Shown: positions 1-8,705 of the stretch, in pieces | Layout of the letters: every line of letters starts with the position of its first letter | Numbering within the stretch: the first letter of the stretch is position 1 | NCBI RefSeq assembly: GCF_013410745.1 | Contig: NZ_JACCFY010000001.1 | Coordinates: 1,302,001-1,366,000, forward strand | DNA from: Nesterenkonia xinjiangensis | Lineage (GTDB): Bacteria > Actinomycetota > Actinomycetes > Actinomycetales > Micrococcaceae | Direction of reading: 5' to 3' | DNA: 64,000 nt | The notes under the pieces: generated by a model | The model's input: the letters and a program-made list of their open reading frames with translations, nothing else | The model's database searches: none | What the model was told of the DNA's origin: nothing | Program-made: the position numbers and the translations under genes

Positions 1-564
1 CCACTTCATCACTGCGCCGCCGCGGATCTTCCCGTCCGGGTACTTCTCCTCCGTCTCGGCCAGGAAGCGCAGGGTCAGCTCCTCCGAGGTGCCCATGTCC
101 TCCGGCATGGAGCTGATGGTCTCCTCCACCTGCCGCCGGAAGACCATCCGCTGAGTGGCGTCCACGGAGCGTCGGCGCTCCAGCTCGGAGCTGGGCTCGA
201 AGGGAGGCACGGGCACGGCCTCACCGTCCTCGCCGACGGCCACATAGATCATGTAGCACTCAGTGCACACCAGCCAGCCCTCCTCGGCGTGCTGGATGAG
301 CACCCGGGTCTGGATGTGCACAGAGGTGCGCCCGGTGTGCACCACCCGGGCCTGCACGCTGACCGGAGTGTCACGCGGCACTGGCTTGGTGAAATGCATG
401 TTTCCGACGTAGGAGGTCACGCAGGCCGTGCGGGTCCAGGAGGCCGCGCAGGCGTAGGCGGTCTTGTCGATCCAGTCCACGATGACGCCGCCGGCCACCG
501 TGGTCTCCTTGGAGGTCCCCTTGACCTCTCGGAATGTCAGTTCGATCGTGCTGCGCCGCGCCAT
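1..564 (-). CDS. Acyl-CoA thioesterase (hotdog fold), 3' end beyond window
   Basis: Reading the minus strand from ATG at 564 gives 188 uninterrupted codons to the window edge, so the C-terminus is missing. The protein starts MARRSTIELTFREVKG and contains GGVIVDWIDKTAYACA followed by SYVGNMHFTKPVPRDTPV, the hotdog helix and strand pattern of the YciA/BACH-type acyl-CoA thioesterases (hydrolysis of acyl-CoA to free acid and CoA in the cytoplasm). The Asp in VIVDWID lies where this family carries its catalytic acid. A second region from about residue 125 onward (SSELERRRSVDATQRMVF) resembles the linker to a further domain, so it may be a longer variant. It is divergent from the HAD-GH65 gene across a 353-bp gap. 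The substrate cannot be told. Confidence 0.75.
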   Translation of the reverse strand, partial: MARRSTIELTFREVKGTSKETTVAGGVIVDWIDKTAYACAASWTRTACVTSYVGNMHFTKPVPRDTPVSVQARVVHTGRTSVHIQTRVLIQHAEEGWLVCTECYMIYVAVGEDGEAVPVPPFEPSSELERRRSVDATQRMVFRRQVEETISSMPEDMGTSEELTLRFLAETEEKYPDGKIRGGAVMKW

Positions 565-917
565 GCCATGACGCTAGCATCACCGGCGCCACGGCGGGAG
601 GGGACGCCCTGGCATCGGCCTGCGCTGCGCGCCGCCAGCGCCCCCACTCCGAATGTGACCAGAGACCCAGGGACATATATCCTGCTGACCCTGTGGCCGG
701 ATCCCCGAACCTGCTTAGGATGGATCCGAGCCAAGACCAGCCCGGCGTCCGTGAGACGCCGCCGAGGCACCAGGCCCTGCGTGGGCACATGCCGCCGGTA
801 CGGCACGAGGAAGACCTCAGCTCAGCATCACGACCCCAGCATCGGCCCCTGCCCGCCGACTCTCCGTCCTGAACGCCGACCTGATCACCCTGCCCCCACA
901 GTCCACGCGAGGTATCC
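565..917. other. Intergenic region between divergent genes, likely promoter region
   Basis: This 353-bp stretch separates the thioesterase (minus) from the HAD-GH65 gene (plus). No convincing protein gene is seen. TAGGAT at 716-721 is an acceptable actinobacterial -10 element for the plus-strand gene but no good -35 partner is visible. A GGATCC pair flanks this spot (about 700 and 722). The ribosome site GAGG lies 5 bases before the ATG at 918. Confidence 0.3.
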
Positions 918-3900
918 ATGCACCCGTTCGAGAACCCCTTCCGGCACAGCGCCGAGGCCAAGCGCCACGCGCTGCGCCATTTCCGTGCCATCCTCTTCGA
1001 CATGGACGGCGTCGTCACCGACACTGCGGGAGTCCACGCCAACGCCTGGAAGGAGCTCTTCGACACCGCTCTGGGGGAGATCACCGGGGAGCCGCAGCCG
1101 GAGTTCACCGACGAGGACTACCTCAACTTCGTCGACGGCCGTCCGCGCGAGGACGGCGTGCGCACCTTCCTGCAGGCCCGCAACGTCTTCGTGCCCGAGG
1201 GCGAGCCCGGCGACACGGCCGACCAGCTCACCGTCAACGGCCTGGCCGCCCGCAAGCAAGGCTTCTTCGAGACCGTGCTGGCCCGCGACGGCGTCGAGGT
1301 CTTCGAGACCACGGTGGAACTGGTGCACCAGCTGCGCGAGGACGGGATCCCCACGGCGCTGGTCACCTCCTCGCGCAACGGCCGCGACGTGCTCGAGGTC
1401 GCCGGACTGCTCGACGCCTTCTCCGTGATCGTCGACGGCACCGACGCGCTGGAGATGTCCCTGCCCGGCAAGCCGAACCCGGCCATGTTCCTGCAGGCCT
1501 CGAAGCTGATGCGCGTGGAGCCCCAGGACTCCATCGTCATCGAGGACGCCGCCTCCGGGGTGCAGGCCGGGAATCGCGGGAACTACGGGATGGTCCTGGG
1601 GCTCAACCGCGGGGACGACCCGCACCGGCTGAAGGAGGCCGGGGCGGACGTCGTCGTCACCGACCTGGCCATGATGAATCTGGCCACCCGCACCACCAAG
1701 CCCTTCGACCCTGACTGGGTGCTCGCCTACGACGACTTCGACCCCAAGGAGGAGCCCACCAGGGAGGCGCTGTGCACCCTGGCCAACGGCTACTGGGGCA
1801 CGCGCGGCTCGGTGCCGGGCACCGCCGCCGACGCCACCCACTACCCGGGCACCTACCTCGCCGGCGTCTTCAACCGGCTCGAGACCGACATCATGGGCAG
1901 GACGGTGGAGACCGAGCACATGGTCAACGCCCCGGACTGGACCTCCCTGCAGGTCACCCCGGAGGCCGGAAACCTGCTGGTGCCCGGCTCGCCCGAGCTG
2001 ATCGACTACCGCCAGGAGCTGGACATGCGCCGCGGGCTGCTCACCCGCGTGGCCCGCTACCAGGACCTCCACGGTCGCCGCACCCGGGTGACCACCCGTC
2101 AGTTCCAGTCCATGGCCGGCGTGCAGCTGGCCGCACTGGAGATGGAGATCGAGGCGGAGAACTGGTCCGGCAACGTCACTGTGCGCTCGATGATCGACGG
2201 CCGGGTCGCCAACCGCAACGTCGCCGCCGACCGCGAGCTCGCCGGCCACCACCTCGACCCGGTGGACTCCCGGGAGATCGACGGCGAGACGGTGCTGTTG
2301 GAGACCATGACCAACCAGTCGCAGGTGCGCCTCGCCATCGCCACCCGCACCTCGGTGATCTCCGACGGAGGCAGCAGCCCGATGCGTCGGCCGGTCTCCG
2401 AGGGCGAGCTCGTCGCCGGACACGACATCTCCGTGAGCCTGGAGGCCGGCCGGCAGATCAAGCTGGAGAAGATCGCCGCCGTCGCGAACTCCCACGACCA
2501 CGCGATCTCCACTGTGTGGCACTCGGCGGTCAAGCGGGTGCAGCGGGCCTCCTGCTTCCGCACTCTGCTGACGTACCACGAGGAGATGTGGGGCGTGCTG
2601 TGGCATCGCTTCGCCGTCTCCATCGGCTCCAGGAGCTCCCGCCAGCAGATGGCGCTGAACCTGCACACGTTCCACGTGCTGCAGACCGCCTTCGGCGCCC
2701 GGCGCGACCTCGACGCCGGCGTCGGCGCCCGGGGCCTGCACGGCGAGGGGTACCGGGGCCACCTGTTCTGGGACGAGATGTTCGTCTACCCGATGCTGAC
2801 GCTGCGCCGCCCGGAGCTGACCCGTGGGCTGCTGATGTACCGCTTCCACCGCCTCGGGGAAGCCCGGGCCATGGCGCGCGCCGAGGGCCATGCCGGAGCG
2901 ATGTTCCCTTGGCAGGCCGGCTCCGACGGACGCGAGGAGACGCCCACCGAACTGTGGAACCCTCGCTCCCAGATGTGGATGCCGGACAACTCCCACCGGC
3001 AGCGGCATGTCTCCCTGGCGATCGCCTATTCGGTGCTGCAGTACTTCGAGACCACGCAGGACTACACGTTCCTGGCCGACAACGGCGCGGAGATGCTGGT
3101 GGAGATCAGCCGCTTCTTCGTCTCGCTGACCTCCTACGACGCCGAGGCGGACCGGTACGACATCGACGGTGTCATGGGCCCTGACGAGTACCACGACGGC
3201 TACCCGGACTCCCCGGGCTCGGGCCTGCGGAACAACGCCTACACCAACGTGCTGACCTCCTGGATGCTGCGGCACACCGCCCGCCTGGTCCGCGAGCTCG
3301 ACTCCCGGGACGACCCGCTGTCCGAATGGCTGGACATCTTCGAGGACGAGCTGGACCACTGGGAGCACATCTCCCGGAGGATGCGCGTGCCGTTCCACGA
3401 GGACGGCGTCATCAGCCAGTTCGACGGCTACGAGGACCTGCTGGAGTTCGATTGGGAGGGATACAAAGCCAAGTACGGCAACATCGGCCGGCTGGACCTG
3501 ATCCTGCAGGCCGAAGGCGATGCGACCAATCGGTACAAGCTCTCCAAGCAGGCCGACGTGCTGATGCTGTGCTACCTCTTCTCCTCCGAGGAGCTCATCG
3601 ACATCATGGGGCACATGGGCTACGAGGTACCGATCGAGGACTTCGGCAAGACCATCGAGTATTACCTGGCCCGCTCATCCCACGGCTCGACGCTCTCCCG
3701 CCTGGTGCATGGCTGGGTGGCCGCACGCTTCGACCGCTCCGGTTCCTGGAACCTGTTCAAGGAGGCGTTGGAGGCCGACCTCTCCGACACCCAGGGCGGC
3801 ACCACCCGCGAGGGCATCCACCTGGGGGCGATGGCCGGAACCGTGGACATGGTGCTGCGCTGCTACGCCGGCGTCGAGACCCGTGCCGACGCTCTGTGGC

Positions 3901-4127
3901 TCCACCCGCTGCTTCCCGACGAGCTGCCGGAGGCCACCTTCCGGATGCGGTACCGCAATCAGCCCATCGTGGTGCACATGGACCACGAGAACGTCACCCT
4001 GACGCTGTCCGGGGGTTCGGCCGAGCCGATCGACGTCAACGTGGAGGGCAAGCGCAAGCAGCTCAGCCCCGGTGAGGTCTGGACCGTGCCCCTGGAGCAC
4101 CAGGCCCGGGTCTACGCGAAGACCTGA
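918..4127 (+). CDS. Fused HAD beta-phosphoglucomutase-like / GH65 disaccharide phosphorylase
   Basis: This 1069-residue protein has two enzymes. Residues about 20-250 form a HAD phosphatase/mutase domain with the nucleophile motif FDMDGVVTD (27-35), TSSRNG and the acidic motif IEDAASGVQAG, as in beta-phosphoglucomutase. Residues about 275-1060 are a glycoside hydrolase family 65 (alpha/alpha)6 barrel of the trehalose/kojibiose/maltose phosphorylase type; the general acid lies in GPDEYH (Glu757). The family cleaves an alpha-disaccharide with phosphate to beta-glucose 1-phosphate, which the HAD half would convert to glucose 6-phosphate. There is no signal peptide, so it acts in the cytoplasm. 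GAGG precedes the ATG by 5 bases. It ends 3 bp from the convergent GNAT gene. Which disaccharide is used (trehalose, kojibiose, nigerose) is not decidable from sequence alone. Confidence 0.88.
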   Translation: MHPFENPFRHSAEAKRHALRHFRAILFDMDGVVTDTAGVHANAWKELFDTALGEITGEPQPEFTDEDYLNFVDGRPREDGVRTFLQARNVFVPEGEPGDTADQLTVNGLAARKQGFFETVLARDGVEVFETTVELVHQLREDGIPTALVTSSRNGRDVLEVAGLLDAFSVIVDGTDALEMSLPGKPNPAMFLQASKLMRVEPQDSIVIEDAASGVQAGNRGNYGMVLGLNRGDDPHRLKEAGADVVVTDLAMMNLATRTTKPFDPDWVLAYDDFDPKEEPTREALCTLANGYWGTRGSVPGTAADATHYPGTYLAGVFNRLETDIMGRTVETEHMVNAPDWTSLQVTPEAGNLLVPGSPELIDYRQELDMRRGLLTRVARYQDLHGRRTRVTTRQFQSMAGVQLAALEMEIEAENWSGNVTVRSMIDGRVANRNVAADRELAGHHLDPVDSREIDGETVLLETMTNQSQVRLAIATRTSVISDGGSSPMRRPVSEGELVAGHDISVSLEAGRQIKLEKIAAVANSHDHAISTVWHSAVKRVQRASCFRTLLTYHEEMWGVLWHRFAVSIGSRSSRQQMALNLHTFHVLQTAFGARRDLDAGVGARGLHGEGYRGHLFWDEMFVYPMLTLRRPELTRGLLMYRFHRLGEARAMARAEGHAGAMFPWQAGSDGREETPTELWNPRSQMWMPDNSHRQRHVSLAIAYSVLQYFETTQDYTFLADNGAEMLVEISRFFVSLTSYDAEADRYDIDGVMGPDEYHDGYPDSPGSGLRNNAYTNVLTSWMLRHTARLVRELDSRDDPLSEWLDIFEDELDHWEHISRRMRVPFHEDGVISQFDGYEDLLEFDWEGYKAKYGNIGRLDLILQAEGDATNRYKLSKQADVLMLCYLFSSEELIDIMGHMGYEVPIEDFGKTIEYYLARSSHGSTLSRLVHGWVAARFDRSGSWNLFKEALEADLSDTQGGTTREGIHLGAMAGTVDMVLRCYAGVETRADALWLHPLLPDELPEATFRMRYRNQPIVVHMDHENVTLTLSGGSAEPIDVNVEGKRKQLSPGEVWTVPLEHQARVYAKT

Positions 4128-4130
4128 GTC

Positions 4131-4595
4131 TCAGCCGATCCCGAGGTTCAGCGTCATGAAGACGCTGTGCGGGTCCTCGGTGTAGTCACCGAATGGCGGG
4201 CATTCGGCGAAGCCGTGCCGAGCGTAGAGGCGGCGGGCGGGGGCGAAGTGGTCCTCCGTGCCGGTCTCCAGGCTCAGCCGGCGGATCCCCCGCGCCCGGG
4301 CCTCGGTGATGAGGTGCTCCAGCATGGCGGTGGCCACCCCGCGCCCCCGGGCGACGACGGCGGTGCGCATCGCCTTGATCTCGGCCTCCCCGGACTCATG
4401 CCCGGCGAGCGCGCCGCAGCCGAGCAGCTCGCCCTGGTCCCAGGCGGTCCAGAACGTCACGCCCGCGGTGCGCAGGTCCTCCACCCCGAGGGCGTGCACG
4501 CTCTCGGGCGGGGAGGTCTCGTGCATCTCGCGCAGGTGCTCGGCGATCAGGGACTGGACCTCCGGCGCGCTGAGGTCATCGGTGCGGATCTGCAT
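4131..4595 (-). CDS. GNAT family N-acetyltransferase
   Basis: This is a 154-residue single-domain GNAT protein. The acetyl-CoA pyrophosphate-binding signature is ARGRGVATAML (motif A, Q/RxxGxG/A), followed by the C-terminal LYARHGFAEC strand-helix typical of the fold; GCGALAGHESGEAEIKAMRT precedes it as the core strand. I chose ATG at 4595 (MQIRTDDLSAPEVQ) because the upstream extension to 4685 is not GNAT-like and runs into the marR promoter. It is convergent with the HAD-GH65 gene and divergent from marR. The sequence resembles ElaA/YhbS-like small acetyltransferases; the acceptor is unknown. Confidence 0.8.
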   Translation of the reverse strand: MQIRTDDLSAPEVQSLIAEHLREMHETSPPESVHALGVEDLRTAGVTFWTAWDQGELLGCGALAGHESGEAEIKAMRTAVVARGRGVATAMLEHLITEARARGIRRLSLETGTEDHFAPARRLYARHGFAECPPFGDYTEDPHSVFMTLNLGIG

Positions 4596-4678
4596 GGCAC
4601 CAGTGTGCGCCGTCGAGGGTTTCACACGCGTTTCACAGGTGCTGCACTCCTTCTCCGCCCCTCCATGATCCACCAGAA

Positions 4679-4706
4679 TTGACAACTAGCTAGATTATCT
4701 AGTCAA
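4679..4706. promoter_or_regulatory. Palindromic operator overlapping the marR promoter
   Basis: TTGAC at 4679 and GTCAA ending at 4706 form the outer arms, and CTAGATTATCTAG inside is a perfect odd-centred palindrome. TTGACA also reads as a -35 box. A MarR dimer binding here would block transcription of marR-tspO-MMPL, the usual autorepression arrangement (inference). The ATG of marR lies 20 bp downstream. Confidence 0.55.
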
Positions 4707-4726
4707 ATAGGCGGCATGGAGAAGCC

Positions 4727-5233
4727 ATGACCCAGCCGCCCGCCCCCGGCGGGCCCCGGACCGAGGTGCTGCGCACCCTCGAGGCCGTGCAGGTGCTCAG
4801 CGACTCCATGGAGCGCATGCACAACACCCTCAAGGGCCCCATGGAGATGAACCCCTCAGACGTGGCCGCGCTGCGGATGCTGGTGATCCGCGAGCGTCAG
4901 GGGCAGCCGGTCACGCCTCAGGACATCGCGCGCCACCTGCAGATCTCCACGGCCTCGGCCACCGTGCTGGTCGATCGGCTGGTGGACGCCGGCCACGCGC
5001 GGCGGCGCCCCCACCCCCGTGACCGTCGCTCCCGTGTCGTGGAACTCACCGACCTGGCTCGCCGCTCCTTCCAGCACCACTTCGGCGCACGACTGGCCGC
5101 CATGCGAGAGGTCATCGACGCTCGCGACGACGAGGAGCTCCAGCTCATCGCCGAGTTCCTCACCGCACTGGCGGACTCGATGGTCGCCCCGTTGCCGGAA
5201 GCCACCACAGCCCCACCCCAGGAGAACTCATGA
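4727..5233 (+). CDS. MarR family transcriptional regulator
   Basis: The 168-residue protein has a winged helix-turn-helix at about residues 58-120: VTPQDIARHLQISTASATVL is the helix-turn-helix and GHARRRPHPRDRRSRVVELT is the wing with the family's DxRxxR pattern (DRRSR). Helical ends provide the dimer interface. GGAG lies 5 bases upstream of the ATG. The stop overlaps the ATG of tspO (ATGA), so they are translationally coupled, and the MMPL gene follows. It probably represses its own operon through the palindrome just upstream, with release by a small ligand exported or sensed by the downstream membrane proteins (inference). Confidence 0.88.
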   Translation: MTQPPAPGGPRTEVLRTLEAVQVLSDSMERMHNTLKGPMEMNPSDVAALRMLVIRERQGQPVTPQDIARHLQISTASATVLVDRLVDAGHARRRPHPRDRRSRVVELTDLARRSFQHHFGARLAAMREVIDARDDEELQLIAEFLTALADSMVAPLPEATTAPPQENS

Positions 5234-5760
5234 CGGCACACCCCACGGACACTGCCACACGCCGGCCAGGCCTGGCCGCCCAGCTCCTCGCACTTCTGGT
5301 GCTCCTCGCCATCCCGGTGGGAGTGGGGTTCCTGGGCAGCGCCCTGACCTCCGAGCAGGTCGACGGCTGGTACGCCCAGGCCGACGTCGCCCCATGGAAC
5401 CCGCCGAACTGGGTCTTCGGACCCGTGTGGACGGTGCTCTACCTGATGATGGGACTCGCAGCCTGGCTGGTATGGCGGGAACGTGCCGCCCCCGGACGCT
5501 CCCGCGCCCTGAGCCTCTTCGCAGTCCAGCTGGTGCTCAACGGCCTGTGGACCCCGATCTTCTTCGGCGCATACCCGCTCTGGGGCTCCGCGGCGCTGTG
5601 GCTGGCCTTCGCCGTCATCGTGGCGATGATCGCCGCCGTCGGGCTGACAGTGCAGGCGTTCCGCCGCGTGCACGGCCTGGCCTCCGTGCTGCTGCTGCCG
5701 TATCTGGTGTGGATCCTCTACGCGTCCACGCTGAACCTCTACATCGCGGTCATGAACTGA
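5230..5760 (+). CDS. tspO: TspO/MBR family membrane protein
   Basis: This 176-residue protein has five hydrophobic helices and the Trp/Pro-rich family motif W-N-P-P-N-W-V-F-G-P-V-W-T-V-L-Y after the first helix, diagnostic of tryptophan-rich sensory protein/translocator proteins (TspO, mitochondrial PBR homologue). The family binds porphyrins and related stress ligands at the membrane. Its start codon overlaps the marR stop by 4 bp. Placement between a MarR repressor and an MMPL exporter suggests a role in handling a hydrophobic or tetrapyrrole-like compound (inference). The length is normal for the family. Confidence 0.9.
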   Translation: MTAHPTDTATRRPGLAAQLLALLVLLAIPVGVGFLGSALTSEQVDGWYAQADVAPWNPPNWVFGPVWTVLYLMMGLAAWLVWRERAAPGRSRALSLFAVQLVLNGLWTPIFFGAYPLWGSAALWLAFAVIVAMIAAVGLTVQAFRRVHGLASVLLLPYLVWILYASTLNLYIAVMN

Positions 5761-5810
5761 CCCCTCTTCCCTCTCCATCCCGACCTTCCCCACACAGAAC
5801 AGGGCCTTCG

Positions 5811-8012
5811 ATGCTGCACGCCGCCGATCCCTCCCGCCTCTCCCACCGTTCCCGCTGGGGTCGACGGCTGCTCCTGCCGGTGGTCCTCGTCCTGGCCTGG
5901 CTGGCGTGGACCGGTGCTGGCGGCCCCACGTTCGGGGCGATCTCCGAGGTCACCACCGATGACCAGGCCACCTTCCTCCCGGCCGATGCCGAGTCCACCA
6001 GAGCCGCTGAGCTCCGGGAGCAGTTCGCCGACTCCGATGCTGTGCCGGCCACGGTCATCGCAGAGCACGACGGCGGCACCTCCGGTTCGCTGGACGAGGC
6101 CGCCATGGGCGAGGCCGCTGAGTTGGTGTCCACCCTCGAGGGGTTGGACGGGGTGACCGACGTCATCGGGCCGGTGCCTGCGGAGGACTCCGGCGCGGTG
6201 CAGCTGATCGTACTGCTGGCCGAGGACGCCGTCGACGACGGCGCAGTGGACGCTCTGCGCGCCACCGTCGCCGGGGAGCTGGACGAGGCGGCGTGGTCGG
6301 CCCATGTCACGGGCCCGGCGGCACTGTCCACCGATCTCTCCGAAGCCTTCGCCGGCATCGACGGGATGCTCCTGCTGGTGGCGGTGGCCGCGGTGTTCCT
6401 GATCCTGATCGTGGTCTACCGCTCACCGTTCCTCCCCCTGCTGGTGCTGCTCTCCTCAGTGGGGGCGCTGTGCGCGGCGATCACCGTGGTCTACCTGATG
6501 GCTCGACTGGAGTGGATCCAGCTCAACGGCCAGGTGCAGGGGATCCTGTCGATCCTGGTGATCGGTGCGGCCACGGACTACTCGCTGCTGCTGGTGGCCC
6601 GCTACCGGGAGGAGCTGCTGCGTGCAGCTGACCGGCACGCCGCCCTGTGGACCGCCCTGAAGCGCTCCACTCCACCGATTTTGGCTTCCGGAGGCACGGT
6701 GGCCGTCGCGCTGATGTGCCTGCTCTTCTCGGATCTGAACTCCAACCGCGCGCTCGGCCCGGTGGCCGCGGCGGGCATCGTCTTCGCCATGGTCGCCACG
6801 CTGAGTTTCCTGCCCGCGCTGCTCGCCCTGACCGGCAGACGCGTCTTCTGGCCGCGAGTCCCCCTCCCCGAGGGTCTTCACGCCGACGACACCGCCGCCG
6901 AGCAGACCCCCTCCCGGGGGGTGTGGGCCCGGGTGGCCACGTGGGTGGGCGCCCACCCCCGCCCGATCTGGGTGGTCGTCACCCTGGTGCTCCTGGTGGG
7001 CGCGGCCGGCGTGACCCAGCTGCGCGCCGACGGCATCGACCAGTCCGAGGTGGTGCTGGGCGAGACGGACACCAAGGCCGGCCAGACCATGCTGGAGAAG
7101 CACTTCGACGCGGGCATCGGTGCCCCCACGGAGATCTTCGTCCCGACGGCGGAGGCCGATCGGGCGCTCGAGCTGGTCGCCGGCGTCGAGGGAGTGGCCG
7201 AGGCCCACCTGGTGGACGCCGACGGCGCTCCCGCCGGGGATCTCGCGGAGGCCCAGGAGGTGGACGGGCAGGTGGAGATCTCCGCGACCCTGGACTCAGC
7301 CGCCGACTCCTCTGAGGCCGAGTCCGCCGTCGTCGCGCTGCGCGACCAGCTGGACGCCCTGGAGGGGGAGGCTTTGGTGGGCGGCACCACCGCCACTCAG
7401 CTGGACACCAACACCACGGCTCAGCGGGACCTGATGGTGATCATCCCGATCGTGCTGGTCGCGATCCTGGTGATCCTCATGGTGCTGCTGCGCTCCGTGG
7501 TGGCGCCGGTGATTCTGGTGGTCGCCACCGTTTTGTCCTATCTGACCGCACTGGGAGTCTCCGCGCTGGTGTTCAACCACCTGTTCGGCTTCCCCGGAGC
7601 GGACCCCACGGTCCCGCTGTTCGGCTTCATGTTCCTGGTGGCCCTCGGCGTCGACTACACCATCTTCCTGATGACCCGTGCTCGCGAGGAGGCTCTGCGG
7701 GGGGACTCTCGTGAGGGCCTGCTTCATGCCCTGGTCGTCACCGGCGGGGTGATCACCTCGGCCGGACTGGTGCTCGCGGCGACCTTCGCCGCCCTGGCCG
7801 TGCTGCCACTGATGTTCATGGTGCAGCTGGCTTTCCTGGTCGCCCTCGGCGTGCTGATCGACACGTTCGTCGTGCGGACCTTGCTGGTGCCGGCGATCGG
7901 CGTGGAGCTGGGCCGACGGATGTGGTGGCCCTCCCGACTGGCTCAGCCGGCGATCGCCCGCAGCACCACGTACAGCACAGAAGGGCCGAGCAGACACCCC
8001 ACACCCGTGTAG
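5811..8012 (+). CDS. MMPL family transporter (RND superfamily)
   Basis: The 733-residue protein has the two-repeat MMPL layout: one N-terminal helix (about residues 18-35), a periplasmic-type extracytoplasmic domain, five to six helices (about 183-340, including GAATDYSLLLVARYREEL), then a second helix-domain-helices repeat (about 375-700) with the matching ALGVDYTIFLMTRAREE. These GxxxDY segments carry the proton-relay Asp-Tyr pairs of MmpL proteins. Members export lipids or hydrophobic compounds. ATG at 5811 was chosen because a typical N-terminal membrane helix follows; reading further upstream would overlap tspO and marR in another frame. It is third in the marR-tspO operon. Its last 70 bp overlap madM on the opposite strand. 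Confidence 0.88.
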   Translation: MLHAADPSRLSHRSRWGRRLLLPVVLVLAWLAWTGAGGPTFGAISEVTTDDQATFLPADAESTRAAELREQFADSDAVPATVIAEHDGGTSGSLDEAAMGEAAELVSTLEGLDGVTDVIGPVPAEDSGAVQLIVLLAEDAVDDGAVDALRATVAGELDEAAWSAHVTGPAALSTDLSEAFAGIDGMLLLVAVAAVFLILIVVYRSPFLPLLVLLSSVGALCAAITVVYLMARLEWIQLNGQVQGILSILVIGAATDYSLLLVARYREELLRAADRHAALWTALKRSTPPILASGGTVAVALMCLLFSDLNSNRALGPVAAAGIVFAMVATLSFLPALLALTGRRVFWPRVPLPEGLHADDTAAEQTPSRGVWARVATWVGAHPRPIWVVVTLVLLVGAAGVTQLRADGIDQSEVVLGETDTKAGQTMLEKHFDAGIGAPTEIFVPTAEADRALELVAGVEGVAEAHLVDADGAPAGDLAEAQEVDGQVEISATLDSAADSSEAESAVVALRDQLDALEGEALVGGTTATQLDTNTTAQRDLMVIIPIVLVAILVILMVLLRSVVAPVILVVATVLSYLTALGVSALVFNHLFGFPGADPTVPLFGFMFLVALGVDYTIFLMTRAREEALRGDSREGLLHALVVTGGVITSAGLVLAATFAALAVLPLMFMVQLAFLVALGVLIDTFVVRTLLVPAIGVELGRRMWWPSRLAQPAIARSTTYSTEGPSRHPTPV

Positions 8013-8704
8013 AAGGTGGCGGTCATCGCCCCATAGGGCACCAGCCGCTTGTCGGTGGCGGCCAGCCCACCGGCCACCCCGGAGGTCGTGCCCATCAGCC
8101 CGCCGTAGGCCATCGCCGACTTGGGGTTGTTCAGCCCGATGAACGGTGCGATCAACGGCGTGCCGACCATGACCACCACGGCCTTGACCAGCCCGGCCGC
8201 CACAGAGAGCGCGATGACGTCCGAGCTGGCGCCCACGGCCGTGCCGGTCACCGGTCCGACGATGTAGGTCGCCGCTCCGGAGCCGATGGTCGCCATGGAC
8301 TCCGGGTCTGTATAGCCGAAGGCCGCGGCGACAGCGGCCCCGACCGCGAACGAGACCAGCACGCCCAGGATGATGGAGAGCGCCCCGGCCAGTCCTGCAC
8401 GCTTGATCTCCTGGAGGTCCACCCCATAGGCGGTAGAGACGATGGCGAAATCCCGCAGCATCGCCCCACCCATCAGCCCGAGCCCGCTGAAGATGGCGAT
8501 GTCGGCCATCCCGGCCTCGCCGCCGGTGACGGAGCCTCCCCACCAGGCCAGCACCAGCCCCAGCATGATCGCGATCGCGCTGCCCTGCAGACGCCCACGG
8601 GTCATGGTCTTCGACAGCCAGCCGGAGACCATCATGAGCCCGCCGATGACCACGAAGGCCACCAGAAGGTCGTTGCGCTCGAAGACGGAGACGATCAGAT
8701 CCAT
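7943..8704 (-). CDS. madM: Malonate transporter subunit MadM
   Basis: The 253-residue hydrophobic protein starts MDLIVSVFERNDLLVAF and has about eight to nine membrane helices with the MadM-typical GSGAATYIVGPVTGTAVGAS and GLMGTTSGVAGGLAATDKRL segments. MadL and MadM together form the sodium- or proton-coupled malonate importer known from Malonomonas. It follows madL with 1 bp between stop and start. The gene lies downstream of the fused malonyl-CoA enzyme, consistent with malonate uptake and use. The 3' end runs 70 bp into the coding region of the convergent MMPL gene. Confidence 0.88.
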   Translation of the reverse strand: MDLIVSVFERNDLLVAFVVIGGLMMVSGWLSKTMTRGRLQGSAIAIMLGLVLAWWGGSVTGGEAGMADIAIFSGLGLMGGAMLRDFAIVSTAYGVDLQEIKRAGLAGALSIILGVLVSFAVGAAVAAAFGYTDPESMATIGSGAATYIVGPVTGTAVGASSDVIALSVAAGLVKAVVVMVGTPLIAPFIGLNNPKSAMAYGGLMGTTSGVAGGLAATDKRLVPYGAMTATFYTGVGCLLGPSVLYVVLRAIAG

Positions 8705-8705
8705 C

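Noticed and set aside
885-3614. A 909-codon open frame on the minus strand opposite the HAD-GH65 gene
   Set aside because: It is a shadow frame created by the GC-rich third positions of the real gene; the sequence is low-complexity His/Gly/Val-rich with no family pattern.
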